Source: an uncultured Saprospiraceae bacterium (GTDB lineage Bacteria; Bacteroidota; Bacteroidia; Chitinophagales; Saprospiraceae). From it: 53,288 nucleotides of DNA. A program made the translations under genes and the position numbers. Shown here piece after piece: positions 40,282 to 49,234 of this stretch. The stretch is taken from assembly GCA_937941095.1 (NCBI GenBank), contig CALDYJ010000042.1:1-53288 (forward strand), written 5' to 3'. Below the pieces are notes generated by a model. That model was not told the DNA's origin. It was given only the letters and a program-made list of their open reading frames with translations, and searched no databases. Position 1 is the stretch's first letter. Each line of letters starts with the position of its first letter.

Positions 40282-42960
40282 GTGAAAGAGAAGATTCTAG
40301 CTATTTTATTCCTATCATACGCATTTTTAGGAATTTCTTATGCAAGCGATGATAACTTAGCGATTATTGATCCTAAGTTCAAAACCATCTTAGATGTTGA
40401 GTACCCTTCTCGATTTGATTCTATACAAGTATTCTTTAATAAATCTTCCATTCTTTTACCTCAAGAATTAAAAATTTGGGAATCTCAATTAGAATATTTA
40501 AGCATTCTCGAAAAACATAAATCCATTCAAGGCTTGATCCATATTCGTTTAGGGGAACTCTATAAAGAATCAGACGAAAACGAAAAAAGCAAAAACGCTT
40601 TTGTTCAGGCTCTAAGCATGCTAATGGACTTTGAAGATGACCTCCCAAAACCAGACAGCCTTTTTGCCAAAATTCAATATAGTTTAGGGAAAGCTGAAAT
40701 TGTAGATGGTCAGTTTGGAGATGCTAAAGAGAGAATTGGTATTGCCCTAGAACATTATACCAAGATTGATGATAGCCTTTCGATGGCAGTTTGTCATTTT
40801 GATTTAGGTCGGATTTATGAAACCTTAGATAATTCTGAAGAGGCTATCAAAGAATTTGATTTAGCAATCAATCTATTTGAAATTTTAAAAAGTGAGCTAG
40901 GAGAGTTAGATGCAAAATTTGCCAAAACGAAAGCCTTAATTAAAACAGGCAATGATAAACTTGCATTGACCATGCTTGATAGTTTAGTGACAAACATGAA
41001 AATTTTAGACCATCATTCTAAGATTGAAGCCACTTTGTCATTTGCAGAGCTTCTGATTAAAAAAGCTGATTATAAGAAAGCGGAAACTATACTAAGTGAA
41101 GAAATTTCTAATCCTGAGAATGCTCAAGATTGGGATCAGCTCAAACTCATTGCAGAACAACTAGCCTTGTTGAATGAAAAACAAAATTTATTTGATAAAG
41201 CATTAGAGTATAGAAAAATTGAACAAACTTATATAGATTCATTTCATGTTCATACGGTTAAATTAAATGATGAAAAATCTCAAAAGCAACTTTTTAACTT
41301 TCAAGCAAAATTGAAAAATCAACAGTTAGCTTTTGATAAATTAATGGAAGAAAAGACTTTAGCATTTAATAAGTTTAAAAAACAAATGTTATTGGGTGGA
41401 ATTTTGGTCGGGCTCCTTGGACTTTGTTTTATTTATTTTAATTATTGGAAAAACAATACTGCTTTGGCTCAAAAAAATAGTGAACTTGTTTTAACTAAAC
41501 AAAATTTATTCAATTCTTTTTCAAGCGAATTCAAAACTCCCATAAACAATATATCAGACGTTTTAGAAAGGATAAATGCTGAAACGCTCAATGACCGAGT
41601 AAAGGCATTAATTGTTTTGGCAAATGCTACGGCTTCCAAGATGTATAATGAGTTAAACTTGATCATAAATTGGAATCGGTATCATTCAAAATCAGCAAGT
41701 CTCAATCCATCTATCGGAAATCTTACAGACCAATTAAGCTTGACCTTTAACAACGCCCAAAAGGATTTTGAGCATAAAGAAATTACTTGGATCTTAGACT
41801 TAGTTCCAGAGAAGATGATTTGTGAAATAGATTTTGAAAAATTAGATTTATTGGTCAAAACTATGCTGGAAAATATTGTAAGCGAAACGCCAGCTGGAGG
41901 AATAGTAAGTTTGACCTTAAGAATTTTAGGTAATCAAAAGATAAGTTTAATAATTAAAGACAATGGAGATGGAATTCCAAAAGCTAAACTCAAAGAACTT
42001 TTCGAATGGAATTACAACGAAGTAAAAGCAGATAAAGCCTCGTCTGGGTACAACATGGCTTTTGCTTTTTGCAAGGACTTAACTACATTGATGAATGGAA
42101 AGTTAAATTACATCGACAATCAAAATTCAGGTAAACACTTTGCATGTGTGTTACCTTTTAGTTTTGCAAAAGGCCAAAGTTTATTTCCCGCATCTTCGAT
42201 TGCTAACACTAAGCCAGTCGTAAGAGTGCCATCTGTTTTAGTTAAAAATGAAGAAGGAAGACCAAATGTTTTGTTATTAATCAAACATGAAGAGTTAGCT
42301 GATTATATGTCGGATGTTTTATCTGATGATTATAGCGTGAGTGTTTCTAATAACAGTAAAGCAGGTTTAGGGATTGTCTATAAAGAAATTCCAGATTTGA
42401 TTGTAATAGATTTACAAAACGAACAAGATGGGTTTAGGAGTTTTGTAAATGAAGTTAAATCAAATTTACTAACGGATCACATTCCATTATTATGCTTGCA
42501 TTCTAAGTTTGGACCTACCTTATCAGAAGACATAAGGGAACATATCGACCTGCTCATTGAGAAACCACTAAATGATCCGAGTGTGTTCAAAAAAACACTT
42601 TCTGACGTTCTTGAGAAAAACGATCAAAATTACCTATCAATTTCAGAAACAAATGAAAATCATTCTGCTTTCTTCAATAGGTTTATTGGAATATTAAATA
42701 GTGAATTTTTCGACCCTAAGTTAAACGTCGAAAGTATTGCACTAAAAATGAAAATGAGTAAAGGGCAGTTATTTAAAAAGACAAATGCTGTTTTTAATGA
42801 GTCACCAAGTACCTTGTTAAGAGATTTTCGATTAGACAAGGCTGAAGAGATGAAAGCAAGCAATGAATATACAATCGAAGAAATCTGTAAAAAATGTGGA
42901 TTCGAAAGTGAACGCTATTTCGCTAAAATTTATAACGATAGATTCCATAAAGAAAGTTAA
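40282..42960 (+). CDS. TPR-containing hybrid sensor kinase/response regulator with AraC-type HTH, phosphorelay residues degenerate
   Basis: An 892-residue protein starting at GTG (a TTG at 40273 adds three residues). Signal peptide, periplasmic TPR repeats (about 60-330), one membrane helix (about 370-392), kinase core, receiver (about 660-775) and AraC HTH (about 805-890). The H-box reads SFSSEFKTPI: the phospho-acceptor His of the usual S-H-E-F is S415. The ATP lid GTGIGL is replaced by SSGYNM. In the receiver the acidic pair is replaced (LLLIKHEE), although the acceptor Asp (VIDLQN) and the EKP lysine remain. The N box and DNGDGIP are kept. It probably signals by shape change, without phosphorylation. 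Confidence 0.87.
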   Translation: MKEKILAILFLSYAFLGISYASDDNLAIIDPKFKTILDVEYPSRFDSIQVFFNKSSILLPQELKIWESQLEYLSILEKHKSIQGLIHIRLGELYKESDENEKSKNAFVQALSMLMDFEDDLPKPDSLFAKIQYSLGKAEIVDGQFGDAKERIGIALEHYTKIDDSLSMAVCHFDLGRIYETLDNSEEAIKEFDLAINLFEILKSELGELDAKFAKTKALIKTGNDKLALTMLDSLVTNMKILDHHSKIEATLSFAELLIKKADYKKAETILSEEISNPENAQDWDQLKLIAEQLALLNEKQNLFDKALEYRKIEQTYIDSFHVHTVKLNDEKSQKQLFNFQAKLKNQQLAFDKLMEEKTLAFNKFKKQMLLGGILVGLLGLCFIYFNYWKNNTALAQKNSELVLTKQNLFNSFSSEFKTPINNISDVLERINAETLNDRVKALIVLANATASKMYNELNLIINWNRYHSKSASLNPSIGNLTDQLSLTFNNAQKDFEHKEITWILDLVPEKMICEIDFEKLDLLVKTMLENIVSETPAGGIVSLTLRILGNQKISLIIKDNGDGIPKAKLKELFEWNYNEVKADKASSGYNMAFAFCKDLTTLMNGKLNYIDNQNSGKHFACVLPFSFAKGQSLFPASSIANTKPVVRVPSVLVKNEEGRPNVLLLIKHEELADYMSDVLSDDYSVSVSNNSKAGLGIVYKEIPDLIVIDLQNEQDGFRSFVNEVKSNLLTDHIPLLCLHSKFGPTLSEDIREHIDLLIEKPLNDPSVFKKTLSDVLEKNDQNYLSISETNENHSAFFNRFIGILNSEFFDPKLNVESIALKMKMSKGQLFKKTNAVFNESPSTLLRDFRLDKAEEMKASNEYTIEEICKKCGFESERYFAKIYNDRFHKES

Positions 42961-43694
42961 TTTTTAATAATCGGATTGCTTTTCTTTGTAGGATCCTGAT
43001 TTAATAGATCTACTAAACAATTATATAAGGCTGGGAGTTTTAGTTTGAATTTTTCAGTTTGTTCAAAAAAAGCTTCTATGCTTACCGCAAAAAGTTCTAA
43101 CATATTATGACCACCATAATTTTTGAGGAACTCATTTTTGTTTGCCCTAATAAGTGCTAATTTTTTAACACCTTCTTCTTCCCACTTTCTTAGTTTATAA
43201 ATGTTTAAAAATTTTTGACCGATTCTTCTAAAACGATCATCACCTTGAATAGCATGTGCAGTTTCATGAAGAGCTACATTGATGGCATCGTCTGGAATAA
43301 TAAAACCTTCTAGTACACTTGGCCATGAAATTACCATGCATTTTTCATTAAAATCCACATGACCAAGCAGGTTTTTGTATTCTCCAAAATTGTAAATGTT
43401 TGGAGCAACATAAATTTGAGAAAACTGCTTTAAAATGTAATGATCTAGCCCGAATGTGATTTGAGTTAAGGCACTACAAATGATAATTTTCATTTCTTCA
43501 GTGACCTCGTCAAAATTGTTTGGGGTGTAGTTAAGAAAGTTATTTGCAATAAATGTTCTTTCTATAAACCTTTTTTTCAATGGTTCACTTAAGTCATTGT
43601 AATAACTATTGTAATGGCTGAGTACTTTGTGATACTCTGCAGCATTTGCTTTTTTAAATTTTTTAATCCAGAATATTCTTAGTTTATAATACAT
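42957..43694 (-). CDS. Zinc metallopeptidase of the M90/MtfA-like family
   Basis: A 245-residue protein with the zinc motif HETAH (H143, H147) in NVALHETAHAIQGD, a later Glu-rich helix containing LELFAVSIEAFFEQ that would hold the third ligand, and VLEGFIIPDDAIN before the motif. This is the layout of MtfA (M90), a cytoplasmic peptidase that in E. coli inactivates the Mlc repressor of glucose uptake. No signal peptide; a hydrophobic stretch is lacking. Its stop overlaps the stop of the sensor kinase gene on the other strand. The zinc-ribbon gene lies 15 bases upstream in the same direction. Confidence 0.85.
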   Translation of the reverse strand: MYYKLRIFWIKKFKKANAAEYHKVLSHYNSYYNDLSEPLKKRFIERTFIANNFLNYTPNNFDEVTEEMKIIICSALTQITFGLDHYILKQFSQIYVAPNIYNFGEYKNLLGHVDFNEKCMVISWPSVLEGFIIPDDAINVALHETAHAIQGDDRFRRIGQKFLNIYKLRKWEEEGVKKLALIRANKNEFLKNYGGHNMLELFAVSIEAFFEQTEKFKLKLPALYNCLVDLLNQDPTKKSNPIIKN

Positions 43695-43709
43695 TATTAC
43701 AATTATACA

Positions 43710-44066
43710 TTAAGCTTCTAAGCTTTCCCTAGTTATTAAAGCACAGTAGCCATTATTGTACAGTCTGTAGCCATATTCATAACAAAAATAGTATTGTGCT
43801 TTTTTCTCAATAGATATATTTGTGCAATAGTAAAACCTAAAGCCATGTTCTATTAACTTTTCTCTATGGATTTTGGATTTCCCTGAAGGGTTTAACTTTT
43901 TAAGAATCCTTCTATTGTTAATTAGGATCTTATTGATTTTTCTGATTTGAGGTGAAGTGGTTTTCTTTTGTTGGTTGTGTGAGGATGCTCTACAATAGGT
44001 AGAACAATAAATCTTGTCAACACGGCCAGTAAACACTGCACCGCAATGGTTACATTCTTTTTTCAT
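43710..44066 (-). CDS. Small zinc-ribbon protein of unknown function
   Basis: A 118-residue basic protein. The N terminus holds a four-Cys zinc ribbon, CNHCGAVF...YCSTYCR (about 4-26), like those of nucleic-acid-associated proteins. A Lys/Arg/Asn-rich middle and a conserved-looking end, EHGFRFYYCTNISIEKKAQY, FCYEYGYRLY, follow. I know this arrangement as a recurrent hypothetical family in Bacteroidota, often near DNA-related genes, without assigned function. It is divergent from ssb, sharing the dyad-rich intergenic region, and is cotranscribed with the M90 gene. Confidence 0.72.
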   Translation of the reverse strand: MKKECNHCGAVFTGRVDKIYCSTYCRASSHNQQKKTTSPQIRKINKILINNRRILKKLNPSGKSKIHREKLIEHGFRFYYCTNISIEKKAQYYFCYEYGYRLYNNGYCALITRESLEA

Positions 44067-44092
44067 ATTTTTTAGCTTTATATTTTAATAAG

Positions 44093-44135
44093 CGTATAGA
44101 TTACGTTTCTATACGTTTACTTACGTAAGTATACG
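44093..44135. promoter_or_regulatory. Nested dyads between the zinc-ribbon gene and ssb
   Basis: CGTATAG-N9-CTATACG (44093-44115) overlaps by two bases a 22-bp dyad CGT-T-TACTTACGTAAGTA-T-ACG (44114-44135) whose 14-bp core is a perfect palindrome. The shared half-site is ATACG/CGTAT. They lie 28-70 bases upstream of the minus-strand zinc-ribbon start and 109-151 bases before ssb, a typical place for a common operator. The rest of the 44067-44243 gap shows no gene. Confidence 0.6.
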
Positions 44136-44243
44136 AATAAATTACGACTAAATAAATAATCTCTTTCCATATTTGGGCATCAGTTTGAACAGACAATTGT
44201 TGTTCAATTTATTTATTAGTTAATTTTTAAAATTTATTTAGTT

Positions 44244-44597
44244 ATGAAATCGATCAGAAACAACATTCAATTAATCGGTCACCTCGGAAGAGATCCTGAA
44301 GTTCGGGATTTAGACAATGGCAACAAGATTGCGAAGATTTCGATTGCTACAAAAGACATCTACAAAAATAGAGATGGTGAGAAAGTCGTCGAAACTCAAT
44401 GGCATAATATTGTAGCTTGGGGAAAAATAGCCGAAAACATTGGTGTATTTTTGAAAAAAGGTAACGAAGTTGCCTTAAAGGGTAAACTTACTCATAGAGC
44501 TTACGATGACAAGAATGGGATACGAAAGTATATCTCAGAAATCGTTGCCAATGAATTTATGTTGCTTGGTCAAGCTGCTAAAAGCACAGATGCTTAA
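44244..44597 (+). CDS. ssb: Single-stranded DNA-binding protein without acidic tail
   Basis: A 117-residue OB-fold SSB: opening NNIQLIGHLGRDPEVR, then AKISIATKD, ETQWHNIVAWGKIAENIGVFLKKGNEVALKGKL and YISEIVANEFMLL. The protein stops at GQAAKSTDA, so the flexible linker and acidic DDxxPF tip that recruit partner proteins in the main SSB are missing. It is probably a secondary SSB, as found in many Bacteroidota, with the housekeeping copy elsewhere. It is divergent from the zinc-ribbon gene and followed by a strong terminator. Confidence 0.93.
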   Translation: MKSIRNNIQLIGHLGRDPEVRDLDNGNKIAKISIATKDIYKNRDGEKVVETQWHNIVAWGKIAENIGVFLKKGNEVALKGKLTHRAYDDKNGIRKYISEIVANEFMLLGQAAKSTDA

Positions 44598-44624
44598 TTT
44601 TCAAAACAAAAGTTTTGAGAGAAG

Positions 44625-44656
44625 ATAGGAGGCAATTGCCTCCTATTCTTTTTTCC
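44625..44656 (+). terminator. Rho-independent terminator after ssb
   Basis: The perfect palindrome ATAGGAGGC-AATT-GCCTCCTAT followed by TCTTTTTT, starting 27 bases after the stop. The AhpD-like gene on the minus strand ends 25 bases further on, and the element may serve both directions. Confidence 0.9.
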
Positions 44657-44680
44657 AATGGATGAAAAAAGTATATGTTC

Positions 44681-45286
44681 TTAAGAATCATATTTATGTT
44701 TGCCTCTATTCCAACCATTTTTTCCAATATATTTTGTTCCGTCTTCTGCTGCTGGTTCTTCCAGTTTTGTCCCCATGCTATCATTCCATCTGTTCAAATA
44801 ACCAAAAAGTGCAATCACTCCTAAGATTTCTACAACTTCTCCATCATTCCAATGATTTCTTAAATTCTCTGCAATTTGATCATCAACGGCATTTGGGATC
44901 GAAGAAGCAGCAATAGCAAAGTCGAAAACCGCCCTTTCCGCTTCTGAAAAAGCAGGGTAGGTTTTGTACTCCCAGATATGATTAAGTTTATCTTCTTCTG
45001 ATCCATACCTAGCTGCAGCTCTGATGGCATGTGCCTCGCAATATCGGCATCCAGCAGTTTTACTTGATAAATAAGCTAACAGCCTTTTTAATGCGCTGCT
45101 GACTCTTCCTTTATTTTCCATAACTGCTTGATTCATTTCGAGAAATGCATGAGCAATTCTTGGTCTATGCATCATTGTAAATAAGCTGTTTGGAGTAAAT
45201 CCTAGTGTTTCTTCATAAAAAACAGCCATTTCTTCTGCTTCTTTATTTGAATTTCTATCAAGCGGTAATACCAATGGTCTTTTCAT
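44681..45286 (-). CDS. AhpD-like peroxidase-related protein (carboxymuconolactone decarboxylase family)
   Basis: A 201-residue helical protein with the CMD/AhpD active-site motif GCRYCEAHAI: C80, C83 and H86, the redox pair and proton relay. The surrounding helix SALKRLLAYLSSKTAG and the later ERAVFDFAIAASSIPNAVDD fit the uncharacterised peroxidase-related branch. It is cytoplasmic and probably reduces peroxides with a thiol partner. Divergent from the large gene at 45380, 93 AT-rich bases between them. Confidence 0.88.
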   Translation of the reverse strand: MKRPLVLPLDRNSNKEAEEMAVFYEETLGFTPNSLFTMMHRPRIAHAFLEMNQAVMENKGRVSSALKRLLAYLSSKTAGCRYCEAHAIRAAARYGSEEDKLNHIWEYKTYPAFSEAERAVFDFAIAASSIPNAVDDQIAENLRNHWNDGEVVEILGVIALFGYLNRWNDSMGTKLEEPAAEDGTKYIGKNGWNRGKHKYDS

Positions 45287-45379
45287 TATATTTAATTGAA
45301 TTTATTTTTTGTAAAATTTCTATTTGCTTTTTCCCGTTATTTGTAAAATTATAAATAATATAATCTCAATTTAATTTTT

Positions 45380-47623
45380 ATGAAATCAGTTTTATTTATA
45401 GCTCTAGTTATTTTCAACTTTAACCTTTCCGCACAAGAATCTGAAGAAGAATATGTTCCTATGCGTGTTTTAAAATGTTCTGCTGTTGAAGAAGGAAATC
45501 CAATAATTAATATTTTTGTAGACGAAAGTAATGTAAAATGGATAGCAACAGATACAAAACTCTACAAAGTTCATTCAGCCGACAATTCTAGTCTAGAGGA
45601 AGTGTCCAATGATGAATGGCATTTGCTGATGCAGAATGAAGGTAATTTTCCACTTGAATTAAATTACTTTGATTTAGAAAAGTTTCCAAGTACAAGAGCT
45701 AATAGATTAGAAGAAGCTGAAGATATAATTACAACCACTTTCTACGATAAAAAGAAAAAGAATCTTTGGATTGGTACAGCAAAAAACGGACTCTTTAAAT
45801 ATAAAACAAATCCTGAAGTTAAGCTCCTCAAGCAAATTTCTAAAACAAATTCTAAACTGATAAATAATCACATTACTAGTGTGCTAGTAGATAAGTTTAA
45901 TCGCGTGTGGGTAGGAACAAAAAAAGGCGTTTTATTGCTTGATGATAAAAGTAAGCTGTTTGAAGAAAAAAAAGTCATAAAGGAAATTACAGCCTTAGGA
46001 CCAGATGTTTGGATTATGGGCAATGATATATTATATCGTGTCACAGAAGACAACAGATGGTATCCTGGAGATGTTGACGCTAGATTGTCTTCGGGGATAA
46101 TAAGAGATATGATTTATGACAGTGATGGAAAACTTTGGGTGGCTTCAGATGTAATATCAAGGTATGATATTGAAAAAGATATAGTAGAAATATTTGATGC
46201 TTCAAATGGTTTTACAGGAAAGAACATCACTAGAATACTAACCGATCAAGACAATGCCTTATGGGTAGGGACAGAAAAGGACGGACTCTTTTTAATAGAT
46301 AAAGAAGCTAACCTCACCGCTACTTGTTTGATTGATCAAAAACTGTCTTGCGTAGGCGAGGAAAATGATGCAAGCCTTTTGGTTAGAGCATTCGGTGGAG
46401 AAGAGCCTTACATTTATAACTGGTCTTCAGATCTTAGTGGTCCTAATCCCGATAAGTTAGGCCCAGGATTTTATACCGTAACTGTTTCTGATCAGTCAGG
46501 TCTTCAAAAAGTAGTGTCTGCTAATATTGAAGATAAACGAATGCAAATTGAAAATGAAATAATAAAGATGCCAAGTCATGCAAATGCGAATGATGGTATT
46601 GCTATGGTAAAAGTAACTGGTGGAGTACCTCCTTATAAATACTATTGGAGTAGTGGAGAAACAAATACAAAGGCAAATAATCTTGGTGTTGGACCTCAAG
46701 AAGTTGAAATCTCTGATAATAATGGATGTGTTTACAATTGGCTTTTTAAAATGGAGGGCAAGAAAACTAATGTTGCAACAGGAGACTTATTGGTCAACAT
46801 CATTCAAGAAGGCGAAGCCTTATGCCATGATTCTAAAAACCTTAATTTAAAAGTTGAAGCAAATGGGGGGAAAGCTCCCTATTCTTATAAATGGGAAAAT
46901 CAAACATTAAGTGGAGATTATATAAAAAATGTAGCTTCTGGTGAATACAAAGTGACTGTTAGTGATTCTAGTGGGAAGAGTACAGTAAGTAAATACAAAG
47001 TTGTAAAAGCGCCACCTGTCATATTAAATTTAAGTCAAACTCAAGCAGTCAGCGGTACACGTAAAAGAGATGGAATGGCTATGGTAAATGCTAAAGGAGG
47101 ATCTGGTCGCTATACTTATGAGTGGTCGAATGGCGCAAGCTCATCTAAAATTAAAAAACTAATTATTGGTGACTATACCGTAACTGTCACTGATGACAAT
47201 GGATGTACAGCTGAAGGAAGTATTTCTATAAATGAAAGAATCAATAAAATACTTGCCTCAGGTAAATTAAAGAAGGGACAAACGATTCCAATTAAAAAAT
47301 TATACTTCGAAGCAGATAGTACAAAACTCACCGATATTTCTGCTCCTACTTTGAATGAGTTATACGAATTCTTAATTAAGAATGATAATATTTATATTGA
47401 AGTTGGTGGGCATACCAACAACATTCCTGAACATGAATTTTGTGATCGCTTATCGGAAGCAAGAGCCAAATCGGTAGCTGATTTTTTATGGGCTAAAGGA
47501 ATTGCAAAAGAAAGAGTAGTATACAAAGGCTATGGAAAAAGAAATCCAATTGCAAGTAATAAAACTTCTGATGGCAGAAAGAGAAACCAAAGAGTAGAAT
47601 TAAAAATATTGGAGGTTCGGTGA
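45380..47623 (+). CDS. OmpA-family protein with sensor-type beta-propeller and SprB-like repeats
   Basis: A 747-residue outer-membrane-associated protein. Signal peptide about 1-19 (LSAQES). Residues about 30-315 form a propeller of reg_prop type, as in hybrid two-component sensors (KNLWIGTAKNGLFKY, NRVWVGTKKGVLLLD, NALWVGTEKDGLFLID). About 325-615 are four SprB-like repeats, each with GG-x-PY-x-Y-x-WS and a VTVSD end. The last 110 residues are an OmpA domain (LYFEADSTKL, VGGHTNN, LSEARAKSVADFL, GKRNPIASN) that holds peptidoglycan. The order propeller, SprB repeats, OmpA is unusual. It may tether a surface fibre to the wall. Confidence 0.88.
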   Translation: MKSVLFIALVIFNFNLSAQESEEEYVPMRVLKCSAVEEGNPIINIFVDESNVKWIATDTKLYKVHSADNSSLEEVSNDEWHLLMQNEGNFPLELNYFDLEKFPSTRANRLEEAEDIITTTFYDKKKKNLWIGTAKNGLFKYKTNPEVKLLKQISKTNSKLINNHITSVLVDKFNRVWVGTKKGVLLLDDKSKLFEEKKVIKEITALGPDVWIMGNDILYRVTEDNRWYPGDVDARLSSGIIRDMIYDSDGKLWVASDVISRYDIEKDIVEIFDASNGFTGKNITRILTDQDNALWVGTEKDGLFLIDKEANLTATCLIDQKLSCVGEENDASLLVRAFGGEEPYIYNWSSDLSGPNPDKLGPGFYTVTVSDQSGLQKVVSANIEDKRMQIENEIIKMPSHANANDGIAMVKVTGGVPPYKYYWSSGETNTKANNLGVGPQEVEISDNNGCVYNWLFKMEGKKTNVATGDLLVNIIQEGEALCHDSKNLNLKVEANGGKAPYSYKWENQTLSGDYIKNVASGEYKVTVSDSSGKSTVSKYKVVKAPPVILNLSQTQAVSGTRKRDGMAMVNAKGGSGRYTYEWSNGASSSKIKKLIIGDYTVTVTDDNGCTAEGSISINERINKILASGKLKKGQTIPIKKLYFEADSTKLTDISAPTLNELYEFLIKNDNIYIEVGGHTNNIPEHEFCDRLSEARAKSVADFLWAKGIAKERVVYKGYGKRNPIASNKTSDGRKRNQRVELKILEVR

Positions 47624-47635
47624 GTATAGTTTAAA

Positions 47636-49234
47636 CTAAGGACATTTTAAAATGATAGGAGTCCCTGAAAGCTTAAGAATTTTATTATCAATAGGCCAAG
47701 ACTTTTTATAAATAGCAAAATCCCATTTGTGCATTTCTAAACCTTCTTTGAGCCATTGTTTTTGAATAGGGTAATTGGCTTCTGCAATTTCGCTTTGATC
47801 TTTCGTACATTCAGCCCATAAGACATAAAACAAATCATTTTTGTCTGTTCTAAAAGCTAAGGCTCTTACTCCTTCTTGTTTAGGTAATCGATCACTTGCG
47901 TCTGTATCATATACACTGTTTTTAAAAAGGATTGCGGCAGTTTGATAAGCAATTCCACCTGTAGTTTTTCTGTGTTGATACAAAGGCGTATCATTAAGCG
48001 TTTCATATATCCCCATAAAAGCAAATTCATCATCTGCAGTAGGATGTATCTTAGTGCCTTCAGCGAGGTTGTATAAATGAAGTTGTTTGATACCTTCTTT
48101 TTTACTTTCGGCCGCAAGTTTCAATAAAAAGTTTTTTTGAGCATCATCAGAACCTATGAAATCTTTAACTTGTTTTCTAGGAATGTTTACTTCCGTGATG
48201 ATCCAATGTTTCTTTGGATATGTTTTTCCTTCATAACCATACTTATGCAAAACATTTCTAAATCGATCTCTTTGATTAAAAACGCCTTTGATAGCATTGT
48301 CTGAAGTTCTTTCATACTTCCAAGAAGGAGGAAAGTTTTGCCATTCTCTTAAACTGCCATCAATATGAGGGTAAGCATGATAACTCATCACATCAAAATA
48401 CGCACCTCCCTTGAGGGGATAATTTGTTGCTTCTACTTCACCATTACTTGGATTATCAGTATTTCTTAAAACAGCATCTAAAAAACTTGGATAACCAATT
48501 CCGCCAATAGCGACAAAAGCATCAGGGTCTGTTTTTTTAATAACTTCATAAGCTATTCTGAGTGTTCGAACATAATGGAAAACAGGAGCTCGCATTTTAT
48601 ATTCACAAGGATTAGGATTATTGTCCCACCAACTTCCTCTTGTGCCAGGTTTTGCATAAGAATGCCCTTTAAAATCTCTATCAGCTAGATCCGGCTCATT
48701 CCATATTTCCCAAATCTTTACAAAATCTCCATACTTGCTCACCGTTTTATAAACGAACAAAGCAAAATAGTTTTCGTCATTTACAGGTGTACCGTTTTGA
48801 CCATCATCCCAAATTGGTTCATATATGTTTGCAAAATGTTTAGATGCTTCCACGCCTTCGCAGTAGACTTTTTTTTCGCGGTGTTCTTCTGATGGTTCTC
48901 CTATAAAGCAAACCAAATCTTTCATCCCAAGATTAATATAATGTTGAAAGGCATTCACCCTGACATCGTAACCCCACTTTTCTAAAAAATGATCATATAA
49001 AGCAGGGCGCATGGTTTCCATGCCTGCACCTTCAATATTTCTGCTTGCATCACCCATGGCTACATCGGCTAATTGCTCATCTGTCCATCCAGGAAAATAA
49101 CCCATATTTGTACCTAGGTAGGCAGTTCCATCATATGGAGGCACATGATCATTTGCCGTTTGAGCAATAATGGTAGGGGCAAAATTTAAAAATGAAATGA
49201 CAAGAAATAAAAAAAGATTCTTCATAATAAGCAT
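47636..49234 (-). CDS. Exported glycoside hydrolase-like protein (clan GH-A TIM barrel)
   Basis: A 532-residue protein with signal peptide (MKNLFLFLVISF, cleaved near IIAQ). The ATG at 49234 overlaps the preceding stop as TAATG; a further ATG at 49225 is equally good, while the longer frame to 49315 lies inside the neighbour. WEIWNEPD carries the probable acid/base E180 of clan GH-A enzymes, and HWIITEVN may hold the nucleophile Glu near residue 343. Architecture resembles beta-xylosidase/glucanase-like proteins, but I cannot place it in a GH family. Cotranscribed with the amidohydrolase gene. Confidence 0.75.
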   Translation of the reverse strand: MLIMKNLFLFLVISFLNFAPTIIAQTANDHVPPYDGTAYLGTNMGYFPGWTDEQLADVAMGDASRNIEGAGMETMRPALYDHFLEKWGYDVRVNAFQHYINLGMKDLVCFIGEPSEEHREKKVYCEGVEASKHFANIYEPIWDDGQNGTPVNDENYFALFVYKTVSKYGDFVKIWEIWNEPDLADRDFKGHSYAKPGTRGSWWDNNPNPCEYKMRAPVFHYVRTLRIAYEVIKKTDPDAFVAIGGIGYPSFLDAVLRNTDNPSNGEVEATNYPLKGGAYFDVMSYHAYPHIDGSLREWQNFPPSWKYERTSDNAIKGVFNQRDRFRNVLHKYGYEGKTYPKKHWIITEVNIPRKQVKDFIGSDDAQKNFLLKLAAESKKEGIKQLHLYNLAEGTKIHPTADDEFAFMGIYETLNDTPLYQHRKTTGGIAYQTAAILFKNSVYDTDASDRLPKQEGVRALAFRTDKNDLFYVLWAECTKDQSEIAEANYPIQKQWLKEGLEMHKWDFAIYKKSWPIDNKILKLSGTPIILKCP

